Origin: an uncultured Collinsella sp.
GTDB taxonomy: Bacteria > Actinomycetota > Coriobacteriia > Coriobacteriales > Coriobacteriaceae
Assembly (NCBI GenBank): GCA_900548515.1
Contig: URKU01000006.1
Coordinates: 1 to 46,309 of the forward strand
Direction of reading: 5' to 3'
Length of the DNA stretch: 46,309 nt
The notes beneath the pieces are model-generated. The model did no database searches. It saw only the letters and a program-made list of their open reading frames with translations, and was not told the origin of the DNA. This document shows, in pieces, positions 12,401-22,056 of this stretch (position 1 is its first letter; each line of letters starts with the position of its first letter). The position numbers and the translations under genes were made by a program.

Positions 12401-14554
12401 TTACTGAACTTTGCTGGCAAACTCGAGGTATTGCATGCGCTGCAGCTTGTCGATCGTCGAGGCGTATGGGCTGTCTTCAGATTCCAAGTCGTAGCGCAGC
12501 CCGTCGGCACCAAGGTAGCCGGCGACATTGATGGTGGGCACATCTGACCTTGTTGCAAGCAGGGCCTTTTGATAGTCGGTGAGCGGGGCGCCGATCTTAT
12601 TAAGGGTAATGGCTGCAATCTCGTTTGCCCCGACGGTGTCGTAGACGTTGAGCTCGGTATTGCCGGCGATTTCATAGTTAGCCCAGACGAAATAGGTCGA
12701 CTCATAGATACGGAAAGCGTGGCTTGCCGTATCTTCCTGAGGGTACAGCTCATCGTTGAGAGTCGTTGCGGCGCTCGGCTGATGGTCGCCAAAAAAGACA
12801 AGGACAACCGGTCTGCTGATATTGCGGAGCTCGTTGATAAAATACTCGAGGTCCCGGTCGGACGCGTTGATGCAGGTAAGATAGGTGTTGAGCGCGCTAT
12901 TGGCGCCCTCGCTGGCTCCCTCGACCCAATAGTTTGTCAGCTCTTCGGCGGGAACGGTGCCATAGTCGTAGCCGCCGTGATTTTGCATCGTGACGTCAAA
13001 GATGAACTGCGGGGCTTCGTCGGTTCTAAGCAGGTCGAGTATCTTGTCGTAGGTGGCGTAGTCGCATACGCCGGCATGGTAACAGGGCGCACCTTCGAAA
13101 TCGCCGATTGAAAGAAAGTCTCCAAAGCCCAGCTGCTGATAGATTTTATCTCGATGGTAGTTGACGGGGTTTTGCGGGTGCATAGCGGTGGCGGTATACC
13201 CAAGCTCTTTAAGGTCCTTTGCCAGGCTGTTGACGCCATTCATCTGATACAGCTGATAGGGGATCTTGCCTAATCCGACAAAGGCCGTTGTCGCTCCGGT
13301 CAAAAATTCGAATTCGGAGTTTGCCGTTCCGCCACCGGTGACCGAAGCGAGCATGGTGCCGCGAACAAGTGTGTCGGGAAGCGAGTTGTAGAATGCGGGG
13401 CCGGTGTACCCGGCCGCCTGGAGCTGCTCAAAGCACGAAAGGTCGCTAAAACTCTCATTCATGACGGCAACAATCGTCGGCTTGATTTCATTGAACTGGG
13501 CAACGGCCGCCGCGCGCTGCTCGCTCGAGCCATACGTGCTGTCGTAGGTGGCGGCGAGCTCCTGCTCGATGCTCCGCGCCTCATCGGGCGTATAGTCTTC
13601 GGGCTTCTCAATGGGCAACTCGTTGACCATTTCGGTGAACGAAGTGATAAAACCCTGAGACGCATACGTGGTGATGGGCTGCCAACGGTCAAATCCAAAA
13701 TTCAGCGCCTGCTCCAAGTCGATGCTGGAAAAGCCCGAGAGCCCCACAACGGTCACTAGCAGAAAAGCGCAGAGGTTAGCGGCGATTGCGGGGAAGACAT
13801 GGGTGGGCGTACGGAGCTTTCTCGGTCGGATAAGCGAAAGAAGCCCCAGGGAAATCTCCAGCAGGGCTAGAGAGGTTACGATTCCGGCGGTAAAGGTAAA
13901 CTCGTATCCCTCGCTCACTTCCATTGCGGTGCCAAGGGCCAAGATATCGCTTGGCAGGATGGCCTCGCCTTTAAACGTTATGACGAAGTGCTCGGCAATG
14001 CCAAGGATGCAACAGGCGACGGGCACGAGGGCCATGACGCCTCCATGACGCTGTCCCAGCAAATAAAGGGAGAGCAGAACCGTCGCGAGCAGCCCGACGG
14101 AAAACCCGAATGAGTTGGCGGGAATGCGATAGAACGTTTCGTTACAGGCAATTTCGAGTGAAACGAACGAGAGCGCTGAAACAGCGGCGATGACAAGGAT
14201 GTCACGGCAAATACAGGCAACCGTTCCCGTCGCAAGATCGGTTTGGTCGATAAGTCCCGAAACCAAGGGCTCGACAAGAAGTATGACGGCGGTAGCACCG
14301 AGCGCCGAATAAGAAAGGACCCATAGGGAATTGTCCTCATTTACGAGCAATTGATTCGTAATCCATGCAGCTACCATGCCGAGCGGGATGAGGAGCGTCG
14401 CGCACCAAAAGACGCGGGCAATGGGCGGCTTTTCATTGTGTTTGATTGAAAAATATACGCGCACCACGACGATGGCCACGATAAGGACGGCGATGAATAT
14501 GGGCAGATTGGCCATGTCGCTCGAAGTGATTTCAAGGGGGATATCTTCGGTCAT
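12401..14554 (-). CDS. LTA synthase-type membrane sulfatase (phosphoglycerol transferase family)
   Basis: A 717-aa alkaline-phosphatase-fold enzyme likely to transfer a phospho-polyol or phosphoethanolamine group to an envelope glycan or glycolipid. Residues 15-275 hold about seven membrane segments (for example 18-36, 47-66, 76-95, 118-136). The extracellular catalytic domain begins near 350 with VAVMNESFSDLSCF (metal ligand region, 363-376), then TGGGTANSEFEFLTG, whose Thr410 is the expected nucleophile. MHPQNPVNYHRD, MQNHGGYDYG and FFGDHQP follow. These are the LtaS/MdoB-type motifs. LtaS of Firmicutes has five TM segments and a similar length, so the exact polymer here is unknown. Start ATG 14554 has AGAGG upstream. 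Divergent from uvrA. Confidence 0.85.
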   Translation of the reverse strand: MTEDIPLEITSSDMANLPIFIAVLIVAIVVVRVYFSIKHNEKPPIARVFWCATLLIPLGMVAAWITNQLLVNEDNSLWVLSYSALGATAVILLVEPLVSGLIDQTDLATGTVACICRDILVIAAVSALSFVSLEIACNETFYRIPANSFGFSVGLLATVLLSLYLLGQRHGGVMALVPVACCILGIAEHFVITFKGEAILPSDILALGTAMEVSEGYEFTFTAGIVTSLALLEISLGLLSLIRPRKLRTPTHVFPAIAANLCAFLLVTVVGLSGFSSIDLEQALNFGFDRWQPITTYASQGFITSFTEMVNELPIEKPEDYTPDEARSIEQELAATYDSTYGSSEQRAAAVAQFNEIKPTIVAVMNESFSDLSCFEQLQAAGYTGPAFYNSLPDTLVRGTMLASVTGGGTANSEFEFLTGATTAFVGLGKIPYQLYQMNGVNSLAKDLKELGYTATAMHPQNPVNYHRDKIYQQLGFGDFLSIGDFEGAPCYHAGVCDYATYDKILDLLRTDEAPQFIFDVTMQNHGGYDYGTVPAEELTNYWVEGASEGANSALNTYLTCINASDRDLEYFINELRNISRPVVLVFFGDHQPSAATTLNDELYPQEDTASHAFRIYESTYFVWANYEIAGNTELNVYDTVGANEIAAITLNKIGAPLTDYQKALLATRSDVPTINVAGYLGADGLRYDLESEDSPYASTIDKLQRMQYLEFASKVQ

Positions 14555-14672
14555 GGACGTTCCTCTGTTACGGCAAATTAAGTTCAGTATTAGATTACTG
14601 TAACCTTTCCACGGCATTTCGAGAAACAAAGCGCCCGATACGCAAAGCTAAAGGTCTGCGAATCTTGTATTA

Positions 14673-14686
14673 CGAACATCTGTGCG
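14673..14686 (+). promoter_or_regulatory. LexA (SOS) box-like sequence upstream of uvrA
   Basis: CGAACATCTGTGCG matches 12 of 14 positions of the Gram-positive/actinobacterial SOS consensus CGAACRNRYGTTCG. It lies 61 bases before the uvrA ATG, in the divergent region between uvrA and the sulfatase. uvrA is a classic LexA target, which raises the prior. Confidence 0.6.
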
Positions 14687-14747
14687 CGTCGAGTGCGCTA
14701 AACTCATCGACAGTATGATTCGATGCAATAGGAGGCAAGGAGCTTCC

Positions 14748-17627
14748 ATGTCTGATTCTTCTATCGTTATTCGCGGCGCTCGTGAGCACAACCTCCGTGA
14801 TATCGATGTTTCCATTCCGCGTGACCAACTCGTGGTCATTACCGGTCTTTCTGGCTCGGGCAAGAGTTCGCTGGCATTTGACACTATCTATGCCGAGGGC
14901 CAGCGTCGATACGTCGAGAGTCTTTCGAGCTATGCGCGCCAGTTCTTGGGCCAGATGGACAAACCCGACTTGGATTCAATCGACGGCCTTTCGCCGGCGG
15001 TGTCGATCGACCAAAAGACGACGTCTAAAAACCCTCGCTCGACGGTTGGCACCGTAACCGAGATTTATGACTATCTGCGCCTGCTGTTCGCCCGTGTGGG
15101 CACCCCGCACTGTCCCGAATGCGGCCGCGTCATTGAGCGCCAGACGACCGACCAGGTTGCCGACAAAGTCTTGGCGGCGGGGGAGGGTCGCCGCGCGTTT
15201 GTGCTGGCACCGGTGGTGCGCGGGCGAAAAGGCGAGTACACCAAACTGTTTGAGGACCTTCGCGCCGAGGGCTTTAGCCGCGTGCGTGTCGACGGCGAAG
15301 TGCGCTCGCTCGATGATCCGATCGATCTGGACAAGAACTTCAAACACGATATCGAGGTCGTAGTCGACCGCATCGTGATTCGTGAGAATTCTCTGGGCCG
15401 TATCGCCGAGTCTGTTGAACAGGCGACTGCCTTGGCGCACGGTAATGTGAACGTATACATGCTGCCCGATCGCGATGCTCCCGAGGGGACCGAGGGCGAG
15501 CTGCTGGAGTATTCGTTGGCTCTGGCATGCCCGGAGCACGGGCACTCCATCGACGACCTACAACCCCGCGACTTTTCGTTCAACGCTCCCTATGGCGCAT
15601 GTCCTGAGTGCGACGGCCTGGGCTTTAAGAAAACCGTTGATGCCGAGGCGCTGATTGAGGATCCCTCGAAGTCCATTGCCGACGGAGTCTTTGGTAGCCT
15701 GTTTGGCAATTCGAACTACTATCCGCAGATTTTTGCTGCGGTCTGCAAACACTTTAAGGTGAGCGCCGATACGCCGTGGGGGGACTTGCCCCCTCGCGTG
15801 CGTCGTGCGTTTTTGGATGGCATGGGCGACACGAAGATTTCGGTCGACTATCAAAAGCTCGATGGGCGTCGCAGCCAGTGGGATACCAAGTTTTCGGGCG
15901 TTCGCAACATCCTGTACGAACGCTATGCCGAGACGACGAACGAGAACACCAAGGCGCGCCTGGAGAAGTACATTCGCGAGGAGCCGTGCTCGAGCTGTCA
16001 CGGTGCTCGCCTGCGTCCCGAGATGCTTGCCGTCACCGTGGGCGGCAAGTCCATTTACGAGGTTTGTTGCCTGTCGTGCCGTGAATCGCTCGAGTTTTTT
16101 GAGGGCCTGGAACTCACCGAGCGCCAACAGTTTATCGGCGGCCGTATCGTCAAGGAAATCCTGGAGCGCTTGCGTTTTCTGGTCGATGTTGGACTCGACT
16201 ATCTGACGCTCGATCGTGCCTCGGCGACGCTTTCCGGTGGCGAGGCACAGCGTATTCGACTGGCAACGCAGATCGGCGCGGGTCTCATGGGCGTGCTCTA
16301 TATTCTGGACGAGCCCTCGATCGGTCTTCATCAGCGTGACAACGAGCGCCTGATTAAGACGCTCGAGCGCCTGCGCGATATCGGCAATACCGTTATCGTT
16401 GTCGAACACGACGAGGATACAATCCGTGCCGCCGACTACGTGATCGACATGGGGCCCGGCGCCGGTGTCAACGGCGGGCACGTAGTCGCGGCGGGAACGC
16501 CTGCTGATATCATGGCGTGTCCTGAGTCGATGACGGGCGCTTACCTGACCGGCAAACGAATGATTCGGGTGCCTGATGAACGGCGCAAGCCCGGTCGCGG
16601 CTGCCTTAAAATTACGGGCGCTCGAGCCAACAACCTCAAAAACGTTACTGCCAAGATCGAGTTTGGTACGCTTACGGTTGTTACCGGCGTGTCGGGATCG
16701 GGCAAGAGCTCTCTGGTTACCGACACCATTGCGCCTGCCCTTACGAATGCCATTCACCGCTCGACGCGCCCTGTGGGTCCGTATAAGAAAATCGAGGGCA
16801 TTGAGTGTATCGATAAGGTTATCGATATCGACCAGTCGCCGATTGGCCGTACGCCGCGTTCCAACCCTGCTACCTATATCGGCCTGTGGGATGATCTTCG
16901 CGCACTGTTTGCGAGTACGCCGGAGTCGAAGGCGCGCGGCTACTCGCCGGGTCGTTTCTCCTTTAATGTGAGTGGCGGGCGCTGTGAGGCGTGCAAGGGC
17001 GACGGGCAGATCAAGATCGAGATGCACTTCCTTCCCGATATCTACGTTCCCTGCGAAGTTTGCGGCGGTAAACGCTACAACCGCGAGACACTCGAGGTCA
17101 CCTACCGTGGCAAGACCATCTCGGACGTGCTCGACATGAGCGTCACCGAGGCGCTGGCCTTCTTTGGGAATATCCCGCAGATTAAGCGCAAGCTCCAGAC
17201 GCTGTACGATGTAGGCTTAGGCTACGTGAGCCTGGGCCAGCCCGCCACGACGCTCTCGGGCGGCGAGGCGCAGCGTGTGAAGCTCGCCAAGGAGCTTCAT
17301 CGACGCCAGACGGGCAAGACGTTCTATATTTTGGACGAGCCGACGACCGGTCTTCATTTTGAGGACGTCCGCCAGCTGCTCGATGTGCTGCAGCGTTTGG
17401 TCGATGCGGGCAACACGGTGCTGGTGATTGAGCACAACCTTGATGTCATCAAGGTTGCCGACCGCCTGATCGATATGGGTCCCGAGGGCGGTAACGGCGG
17501 CGGAACCGTCGTGGTTTCGGGCACACCGGAGCAGGTTGCGGACTGTCCGCAGAGTTATACGGGCAAGTTTTTGGCGCCGTTGCTCAGGCGTGACCGGGAG
17601 CGTCAGGCTCAACTTGATGCTCAATAA
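14748..17627 (+). CDS. uvrA: Excinuclease ABC subunit A
   Basis: DNA-damage sensor ATPase that loads UvrB in nucleotide excision repair. The 959-aa protein contains two ABC modules: Walker A GLSGSGKSS and GVSGSGKSS, ABC signatures LSGGEAQRIRLA and LSGGEAQRVKLA, and Walker B segments YILDEPSIGLH and YILDEPTTGLH. Zinc-binding cysteine pairs are seen at CPECGRVIE, CPECDGLGF, CSSCHGARL and CEACKGDG...CEVCGGKR. Length agrees with the family (about 940-960 aa). I set the start at ATG 14748, with AAGGAG seven bases upstream, rather than an upstream in-frame ATG that lies on the far side of the ribosome site. A LexA-like box precedes it and a hairpin terminator follows it. Confidence 0.98.
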   Translation: MSDSSIVIRGAREHNLRDIDVSIPRDQLVVITGLSGSGKSSLAFDTIYAEGQRRYVESLSSYARQFLGQMDKPDLDSIDGLSPAVSIDQKTTSKNPRSTVGTVTEIYDYLRLLFARVGTPHCPECGRVIERQTTDQVADKVLAAGEGRRAFVLAPVVRGRKGEYTKLFEDLRAEGFSRVRVDGEVRSLDDPIDLDKNFKHDIEVVVDRIVIRENSLGRIAESVEQATALAHGNVNVYMLPDRDAPEGTEGELLEYSLALACPEHGHSIDDLQPRDFSFNAPYGACPECDGLGFKKTVDAEALIEDPSKSIADGVFGSLFGNSNYYPQIFAAVCKHFKVSADTPWGDLPPRVRRAFLDGMGDTKISVDYQKLDGRRSQWDTKFSGVRNILYERYAETTNENTKARLEKYIREEPCSSCHGARLRPEMLAVTVGGKSIYEVCCLSCRESLEFFEGLELTERQQFIGGRIVKEILERLRFLVDVGLDYLTLDRASATLSGGEAQRIRLATQIGAGLMGVLYILDEPSIGLHQRDNERLIKTLERLRDIGNTVIVVEHDEDTIRAADYVIDMGPGAGVNGGHVVAAGTPADIMACPESMTGAYLTGKRMIRVPDERRKPGRGCLKITGARANNLKNVTAKIEFGTLTVVTGVSGSGKSSLVTDTIAPALTNAIHRSTRPVGPYKKIEGIECIDKVIDIDQSPIGRTPRSNPATYIGLWDDLRALFASTPESKARGYSPGRFSFNVSGGRCEACKGDGQIKIEMHFLPDIYVPCEVCGGKRYNRETLEVTYRGKTISDVLDMSVTEALAFFGNIPQIKRKLQTLYDVGLGYVSLGQPATTLSGGEAQRVKLAKELHRRQTGKTFYILDEPTTGLHFEDVRQLLDVLQRLVDAGNTVLVIEHNLDVIKVADRLIDMGPEGGNGGGTVVVSGTPEQVADCPQSYTGKFLAPLLRRDRERQAQLDAQ

Positions 17628-17647
17628 ATAGGCGATTCAGTTTATGG

Positions 17648-17685
17648 GCGCCATCGACTCCTTGTGATTCGATGGCGCTTGCTGT
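17648..17685 (+). terminator. Terminator-like hairpin after uvrA
   Basis: The perfect 10-bp inverted repeat GCGCCATCGA / TCGATGGCGC (17648-17657 with 17669-17678) is followed by a weak T-rich tail (TTGCTGT), 20 bases past the uvrA stop. Confidence 0.6.
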
Positions 17686-17691
17686 GCCGAA

Positions 17692-17722
17692 GTGACGTAT
17701 GCAGCCGAATTGGACATATACT
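17692..17722 (+). promoter_or_regulatory. Possible promoter for ybaK-murJ-uvrC
   Basis: A good -10 box TATACT (17717-17722) is preceded at 19 bases by GTGACG (17692-17697, 4/6 to TTGACA). It lies 38 bases before the ybaK start and after the uvrA terminator. Confidence 0.4.
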
Positions 17723-17759
17723 TAATCCTTGCGTCCGAATGCGAGGGAAAGGATATGTC

Positions 17760-18260
17760 ATGGCAAAGGCTGTAAAGACGCCAAAAACCAATGCGATGCG
17801 CGAGCTGGAAAGCGCCGGCATTTCCTATGTTCTACATACGTACGAAGACGATGGTGATGAGTCGGTGGGCCTGGGTGTCGCGATTTCGGAGCAGCTTGGC
17901 GAGGAGCCCGGTCAAGGATTTAAGACTTTGGTCTGCGTGACACCGTCCAACGACTATGTCGTGTGCTGTATCCCTGTTGCCGACGAGCTCGATCTAAAGT
18001 CCGCCGCGCGTGCCGCGGGGGAGAAGTCCTTGGCCATGATGCATGTGAAGGATTTGCTTGCGGCGACTGGCTACGTTCGCGGCGGCTGCAGCCCGGTCGG
18101 TATGAAAAAACGCTACCGGACGCTCATTGATGAGACATGTGTCCTTTGGGATACCATTTTTATTTCGGGAGGCAAGCGTGGTTATCAGCTCGAGCTTGCA
18201 CCCGATGATTTAATTGCATTTTGCGGGGCGACGGTTGCCGCGATTACGAGAGAGGACTGA
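17760..18260 (+). CDS. ybaK: Cys-tRNA(Pro) deacylase, YbaK/EbsC type
   Basis: Hydrolyses cysteine mischarged on tRNA-Pro, a trans-editing quality step of translation. The 166-aa product aligns by eye to the YbaK fold: KTNAMRELESAGISYVLHTYE at the N-terminus, the segment GQGFKTLVCVTPSNDYVVCCIPVADELDLKSAA with the expected conserved lysine, and the glycine-rich YVRGGCSPVGMKKRYRT near the end, characteristic of YbaK rather than of ProX or the ProRS INS domain. Start ATG 17760 follows GGGAAAGGA. It is three bases from murJ and so heads a ybaK-murJ-uvrC unit. Confidence 0.88.
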   Translation: MAKAVKTPKTNAMRELESAGISYVLHTYEDDGDESVGLGVAISEQLGEEPGQGFKTLVCVTPSNDYVVCCIPVADELDLKSAARAAGEKSLAMMHVKDLLAATGYVRGGCSPVGMKKRYRTLIDETCVLWDTIFISGGKRGYQLELAPDDLIAFCGATVAAITRED

Positions 18261-18263
18261 GCG

Positions 18264-19946
18264 ATGCCGCAGGAAGAATTGAAGCGCGGAGCTCATTTTG
18301 CAAAAGAATCTGCGCCTCAGACACCCTCATCCGAAGCTTCTTCGTCGCGAGATGACACTGACGACATGGGCTCGTCGGACTACTCCACGGTTGGTCGTTC
18401 CGCCGGGCTTATGACCATCCTGACCATCGTGTCTCGCGTCACCGGTTTTATCCGCACGTGGGCAATGGCGGCCGCTATCGGCATGTCGCTACTCTCGTCC
18501 TCCTATCAGGTCGCCAACAACCTGCCCAATATGCTCTACGAACTCGTGATGGGCGGCATGCTCGTGACGGCGTTTTTGCCCGTGTACATGGGCGTGAGGC
18601 GTGAGCAGGGTCGCGAGGCTTCGAACGAGTACGTGGGCAACCTGCTCGGCATTCTGCTTTTGGTGCTGGGTGGCATTTCGTTGCTGGGGACCGTGTTCGC
18701 CCCGGGCTTTATCTGGACGCAATCGTTCCTTTCGGGTGACGGCGGCAGCATGGATACCGCTGCGTTCATGTTCCGTTTCTTTGCCATCCAGATTCTGTTT
18801 TATGGTTTGGGCTCGGTGTTCTCGGGCGTTCTCAACGCACACCGCGACTACTTCTGGTCGACGTTTGCCCCGGTCCTCAACAATGTGATCGTCATTGCGA
18901 GCTTTATGGGTTTTGCGCCCGTGTCCGCACAGTTTGGCGAACGTGCCGGCATCATCTTGATTGCGGCCGGTACGACCCTCGGTGTCTTTGTTCAGATGGC
19001 ATGTCAGATTCCCGCGCTTGGCAAGCACGGCGTGCATCCCCATATTCATATCGACTTTAAGGACCCCGCGCTGCGCCAGACGATTGCGCTCGGTATCCCG
19101 ACGCTGCTCGCCACGGTGTGCATGTTTGTCTCGACTTCTATCACCAACGCTGCCGCGCTGGTGGTCCAGCCCGAGACGGGTCCTTCCGTCATCGCCTATG
19201 CGCGCCTGTGGTACACGCTGCCCTACGCGCTGATTGCCGCCTCGCTTTCGACGGCGCTCTATACCGAGCTCTCTCATGACGCACAGGAGAAGGATTACGA
19301 CAGCGTTCGCACGGGCATTTCGCGTGGCGTCGCCCAGATGCTGTTCTTCCTGATTCCGTTCGCACTGTACCTGATTGTCTTCGCACGTCCGCTCAATATG
19401 ATCTACTGTGCTGGCAAGTTCGATGAATCCGGCGTGGCGCTGGTGTCCGAGTACCTTGTCTACCTGGCGCTCTCGCTGCCGCTCTACGGCGTGGTCGTGT
19501 TGATGCAGAAGAGCTTCTCTGCCTTGCTCGACATGAAGCCCTATAGCCGCTATTGCCTGTATTCCGCCATCGGCCAGGCCGGCTCGGTTCTGCTGTTTGG
19601 CGTTGTGCTGGGCTTCGGTATGCCGGCAATCGCGCTTTCGTATGTCGTCGACTACGTGATCTTGGTCGGCTGTTCGCTGTGGTGGCTGCGTCGTCGCCTG
19701 CGTGGCCTTCAGGTCAAATCTATCCTACATGGCGGTTTCTTTGGCCTTTTGCTCGGTGGCCTAGGTGCTGCCGCAGGCGCCGGCGTCATGTGGGCGCTTG
19801 AACACTTTGTCGGGGCACTTGGCGGCTCGATTCTGATTACTCTTGGCTACGTTTGCGTTGCGGGTGTCGCCTCGCTTGTTGTTACCTTTGGCCTTGCCGT
19901 CGTCCTTAAGATGCCCGAGGTCTCGGCGCTGCTTCGTCGCAAGTAG
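18264..19946 (+). CDS. murJ: Lipid II flippase MurJ (MviN)
   Basis: Membrane protein of the MOP superfamily that moves lipid II across the cytoplasmic membrane for peptidoglycan assembly. The 560-aa protein begins with a hydrophilic Ser/Glu-rich cytosolic tail of about 45 residues that is longer than in E. coli. It then enters the first helix at STVGRSAGLMTILTIVSRVTGFIRTWAMAAAIG, with the conserved SRVTGFIR motif. NNLPNMLYELVMGGMLVTAFLPVY and NAHRDYFWSTFAPVLNNVIVI are further MurJ signatures. About 13-14 hydrophobic segments are visible. The start ATG has GAGAGGA upstream. It is followed without a gap by uvrC (TAG then GTG), which suggests coupled translation of a cell-wall and a repair gene. 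Confidence 0.93.
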   Translation: MPQEELKRGAHFAKESAPQTPSSEASSSRDDTDDMGSSDYSTVGRSAGLMTILTIVSRVTGFIRTWAMAAAIGMSLLSSSYQVANNLPNMLYELVMGGMLVTAFLPVYMGVRREQGREASNEYVGNLLGILLLVLGGISLLGTVFAPGFIWTQSFLSGDGGSMDTAAFMFRFFAIQILFYGLGSVFSGVLNAHRDYFWSTFAPVLNNVIVIASFMGFAPVSAQFGERAGIILIAAGTTLGVFVQMACQIPALGKHGVHPHIHIDFKDPALRQTIALGIPTLLATVCMFVSTSITNAAALVVQPETGPSVIAYARLWYTLPYALIAASLSTALYTELSHDAQEKDYDSVRTGISRGVAQMLFFLIPFALYLIVFARPLNMIYCAGKFDESGVALVSEYLVYLALSLPLYGVVVLMQKSFSALLDMKPYSRYCLYSAIGQAGSVLLFGVVLGFGMPAIALSYVVDYVILVGCSLWWLRRRLRGLQVKSILHGGFFGLLLGGLGAAAGAGVMWALEHFVGALGGSILITLGYVCVAGVASLVVTFGLAVVLKMPEVSALLRRK

Positions 19947-21893
19947 GTGCGCGTGGCCGGTCACGACAACATACCAACGCTTGCCGAGCAGGTTTCGCGC
20001 GTTCCCACACAGCCCGGATGCTACCTTTGGAAGGATGCCAAGGGCGATGTCATCTACGTGGGCAAGGCGAAAAACCTGCGCGCCCGCATGCGTCAATACG
20101 TGACACTGCAGGATGAGCGTCAAAAGATCCCGCTGATGATGCAGCTGGTGGCGAGCTTTGACTACATCGTTGTCGAAACCGAGCATGAGGCGCTTGTACT
20201 CGAGCGCAACCTGATCGGCCAGTACCATCCGTACTTTAACGTCGACCTCAAGGATGACAAGAGCTACCCCTTTATCGCCATTACAAAAGGCGACCTGTAT
20301 CCCGCGATCAAATACACGCGTGAGCGTCATAAGCCGGGAACGCGCTATTTTGGACCCTATACCGATAGCCGTGCGGCACGTGAGACGATAGATACGCTGC
20401 GCAAGGTTATCCCCATCTGCTCTGCATCCTGTGCGGAGTGGCGTCGTTGTCGCCGTACCATCGAGTCCCACAAGGGCGAGGAAGACATCGTCAATATGAT
20501 TTGCGCACAAAACGGGCGTCCCTGCTTTGACTACCATGTCGGGCGCGGCCCGGGTGCGTGTGTCGGCGCGATTTCCCCGGCAGACTATGCCAAGAACGTC
20601 AAGCGTGTCGAGCGCTTTTTGTCGGGCCATCGCAAGGATGTCGTCGATGAGCTGACCTCCGAGATGACGGATGCCGCCGAGGCGCTCGACTTTGAGCGCG
20701 CGGCACGCGTCAAACGTCGTTTGGAGGTCATCAGGGGTCTGGACGATCGTCAGCAAGTCGTTTTTCCCTCCAGTGTCGATATCGATGTCATCGGGTTCTA
20801 TCGCGAGGAGACCATCTCCGCCGCTTGCGTCTTCGTCGTTCGCGAGGGCCGAACAGTTCGCACCTGCGAGTTCATTCTCGACAAGGGTCTTGATGTTGAC
20901 GAGGAAGAGCTCCAGTCGGGCTTTCTTAAGCGCTATTACGACGAGACGGCTGATATTCCAGCTGAGGTCAACCTTTCCGTCGAGCTTGAGGATGCGGAGG
21001 CGCTGGGGGAGTGGCTTGCGGGCAAGCGTGAGCGTTCCTGCCATCTCCATAGGCCGCAGCGTGGCGAAAAGCACCGTCTGCTCGATATGGCATCCAAAAA
21101 TGCGCGCCATGCCCTCATGCGCTACATGATGCGAACGGGGTACGCTGACGACCGCACCAATCAAGCGCTCCTGGAGCTCGAAAGTGCGTTGGCGCTGCCA
21201 TCGCCGCCGTTGCGTATCGAGTGCTTCGATATCTCTACACTGCATGGCACCTTTACGGTCGCCTCGATGGTGGTGTTTACCAACGGGCGCGCCGACAAGA
21301 GCCAGTACCGTCGTTTTAAAATTCAGGCCGAATTGGACGAGGCAAACGACTTCGTGTCGATGTCCGAGGTTTTGGGACGACGCTATGCTCCCGAGCGCAT
21401 GGCCGACGAGCGCTTTGGCTCGCGCCCCGATTTGCTCGTTGTCGATGGCGGTAAGCCGCAATTGACCGCTGCGATCAAGCAACTTGAGGCTCTTGGGCTC
21501 GATATACCAGTTTGTGGCTTGGCGAAGGCCGACGAGGAAGTTTTTGTGCCTTGGGACGAGACTCCTGTCGTGCTGCCGACCGGGTCTGCTTCGCTCTATC
21601 TAATTAAACAGGTACGCGATGAGTCCCACCGATTTGCCATCACGTTCCACCGTGAGTTGCGCGATAAAGCCATGACGGTTTCGGTGCTCGATGACGTTCC
21701 AGGCGTGGGACCCACCAGAAAACGTGCCCTTATGCGCCATTTTGGCTCGATGAAGCGTTTGCGCGCGGCGAGCGAGCAAGAGATCGCGAAAGTTCGCGGC
21801 ATACCTGCCGATGTTGCCAAGGCGGTCCACGAGGCGCTCGTTGCATGGAATGCCGAGCGCGCCGAGGCGGCGGCTGGCCATTCCGATAGCTAA
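19947..21893 (+). CDS. uvrC: Excinuclease ABC subunit C, with altered cysteine cluster
   Basis: Makes the 3' and 5' incisions around UvrB-bound lesions. The 648-aa protein has the N-terminal GIY-YIG nuclease (PGCYLWKDAKGDVIYVGKAK, residues 23-42), a UVR motif (AEALDFERAARVKRRLE), the RNase H-like 5' nuclease (RIECFDISTLHGTFTVASMVVF; RPDLLVVDGGKPQL; SHRFAITFHR), and C-terminal helix-hairpin-helix repeats (DVPGVGPTRKRALMRHFGS). The cysteine region differs from E. coli: Cys158, Cys193 and Cys205 align with C154, C166 and C178, but the C174 position is Gly201. An insertion of about 25 residues carries Cys162, Cys168 and Cys186. Start GTG 19947 abuts the murJ stop; a second GTG at 19953 is possible. 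Confidence 0.96.
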   Translation: MRVAGHDNIPTLAEQVSRVPTQPGCYLWKDAKGDVIYVGKAKNLRARMRQYVTLQDERQKIPLMMQLVASFDYIVVETEHEALVLERNLIGQYHPYFNVDLKDDKSYPFIAITKGDLYPAIKYTRERHKPGTRYFGPYTDSRAARETIDTLRKVIPICSASCAEWRRCRRTIESHKGEEDIVNMICAQNGRPCFDYHVGRGPGACVGAISPADYAKNVKRVERFLSGHRKDVVDELTSEMTDAAEALDFERAARVKRRLEVIRGLDDRQQVVFPSSVDIDVIGFYREETISAACVFVVREGRTVRTCEFILDKGLDVDEEELQSGFLKRYYDETADIPAEVNLSVELEDAEALGEWLAGKRERSCHLHRPQRGEKHRLLDMASKNARHALMRYMMRTGYADDRTNQALLELESALALPSPPLRIECFDISTLHGTFTVASMVVFTNGRADKSQYRRFKIQAELDEANDFVSMSEVLGRRYAPERMADERFGSRPDLLVVDGGKPQLTAAIKQLEALGLDIPVCGLAKADEEVFVPWDETPVVLPTGSASLYLIKQVRDESHRFAITFHRELRDKAMTVSVLDDVPGVGPTRKRALMRHFGSMKRLRAASEQEIAKVRGIPADVAKAVHEALVAWNAERAEAAAGHSDS

Positions 21894-21984
21894 ACACGAG
21901 CCTAAACAACTGATATACATGATTGCGCGATTTTCAACCATTTATTTCGCCATGATTGCCTGCTGATTTCGGGTTTTATTAACG

Positions 21985-21998
21985 CTAAAACGTTTGAC
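21985..21998. promoter_or_regulatory. Operator-like palindrome CTAAAACGTTTGAC, overlapping the -35 box of the nan operon
   Basis: The AAAACGTT core with a central CG is typical in shape of LacI/CcpA-family operators. It overlaps TTGACT (21994-21999), so a bound repressor would block RNA polymerase. A related core occurs upstream of gap and of the second opp operon. Confidence 0.4.
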
Positions 21999-22056
21999 TA
22001 ACCCAAGCGAAAACCCTGCTATCCTGCGGGTTGACGAAGACTGATATCTCACCTCG

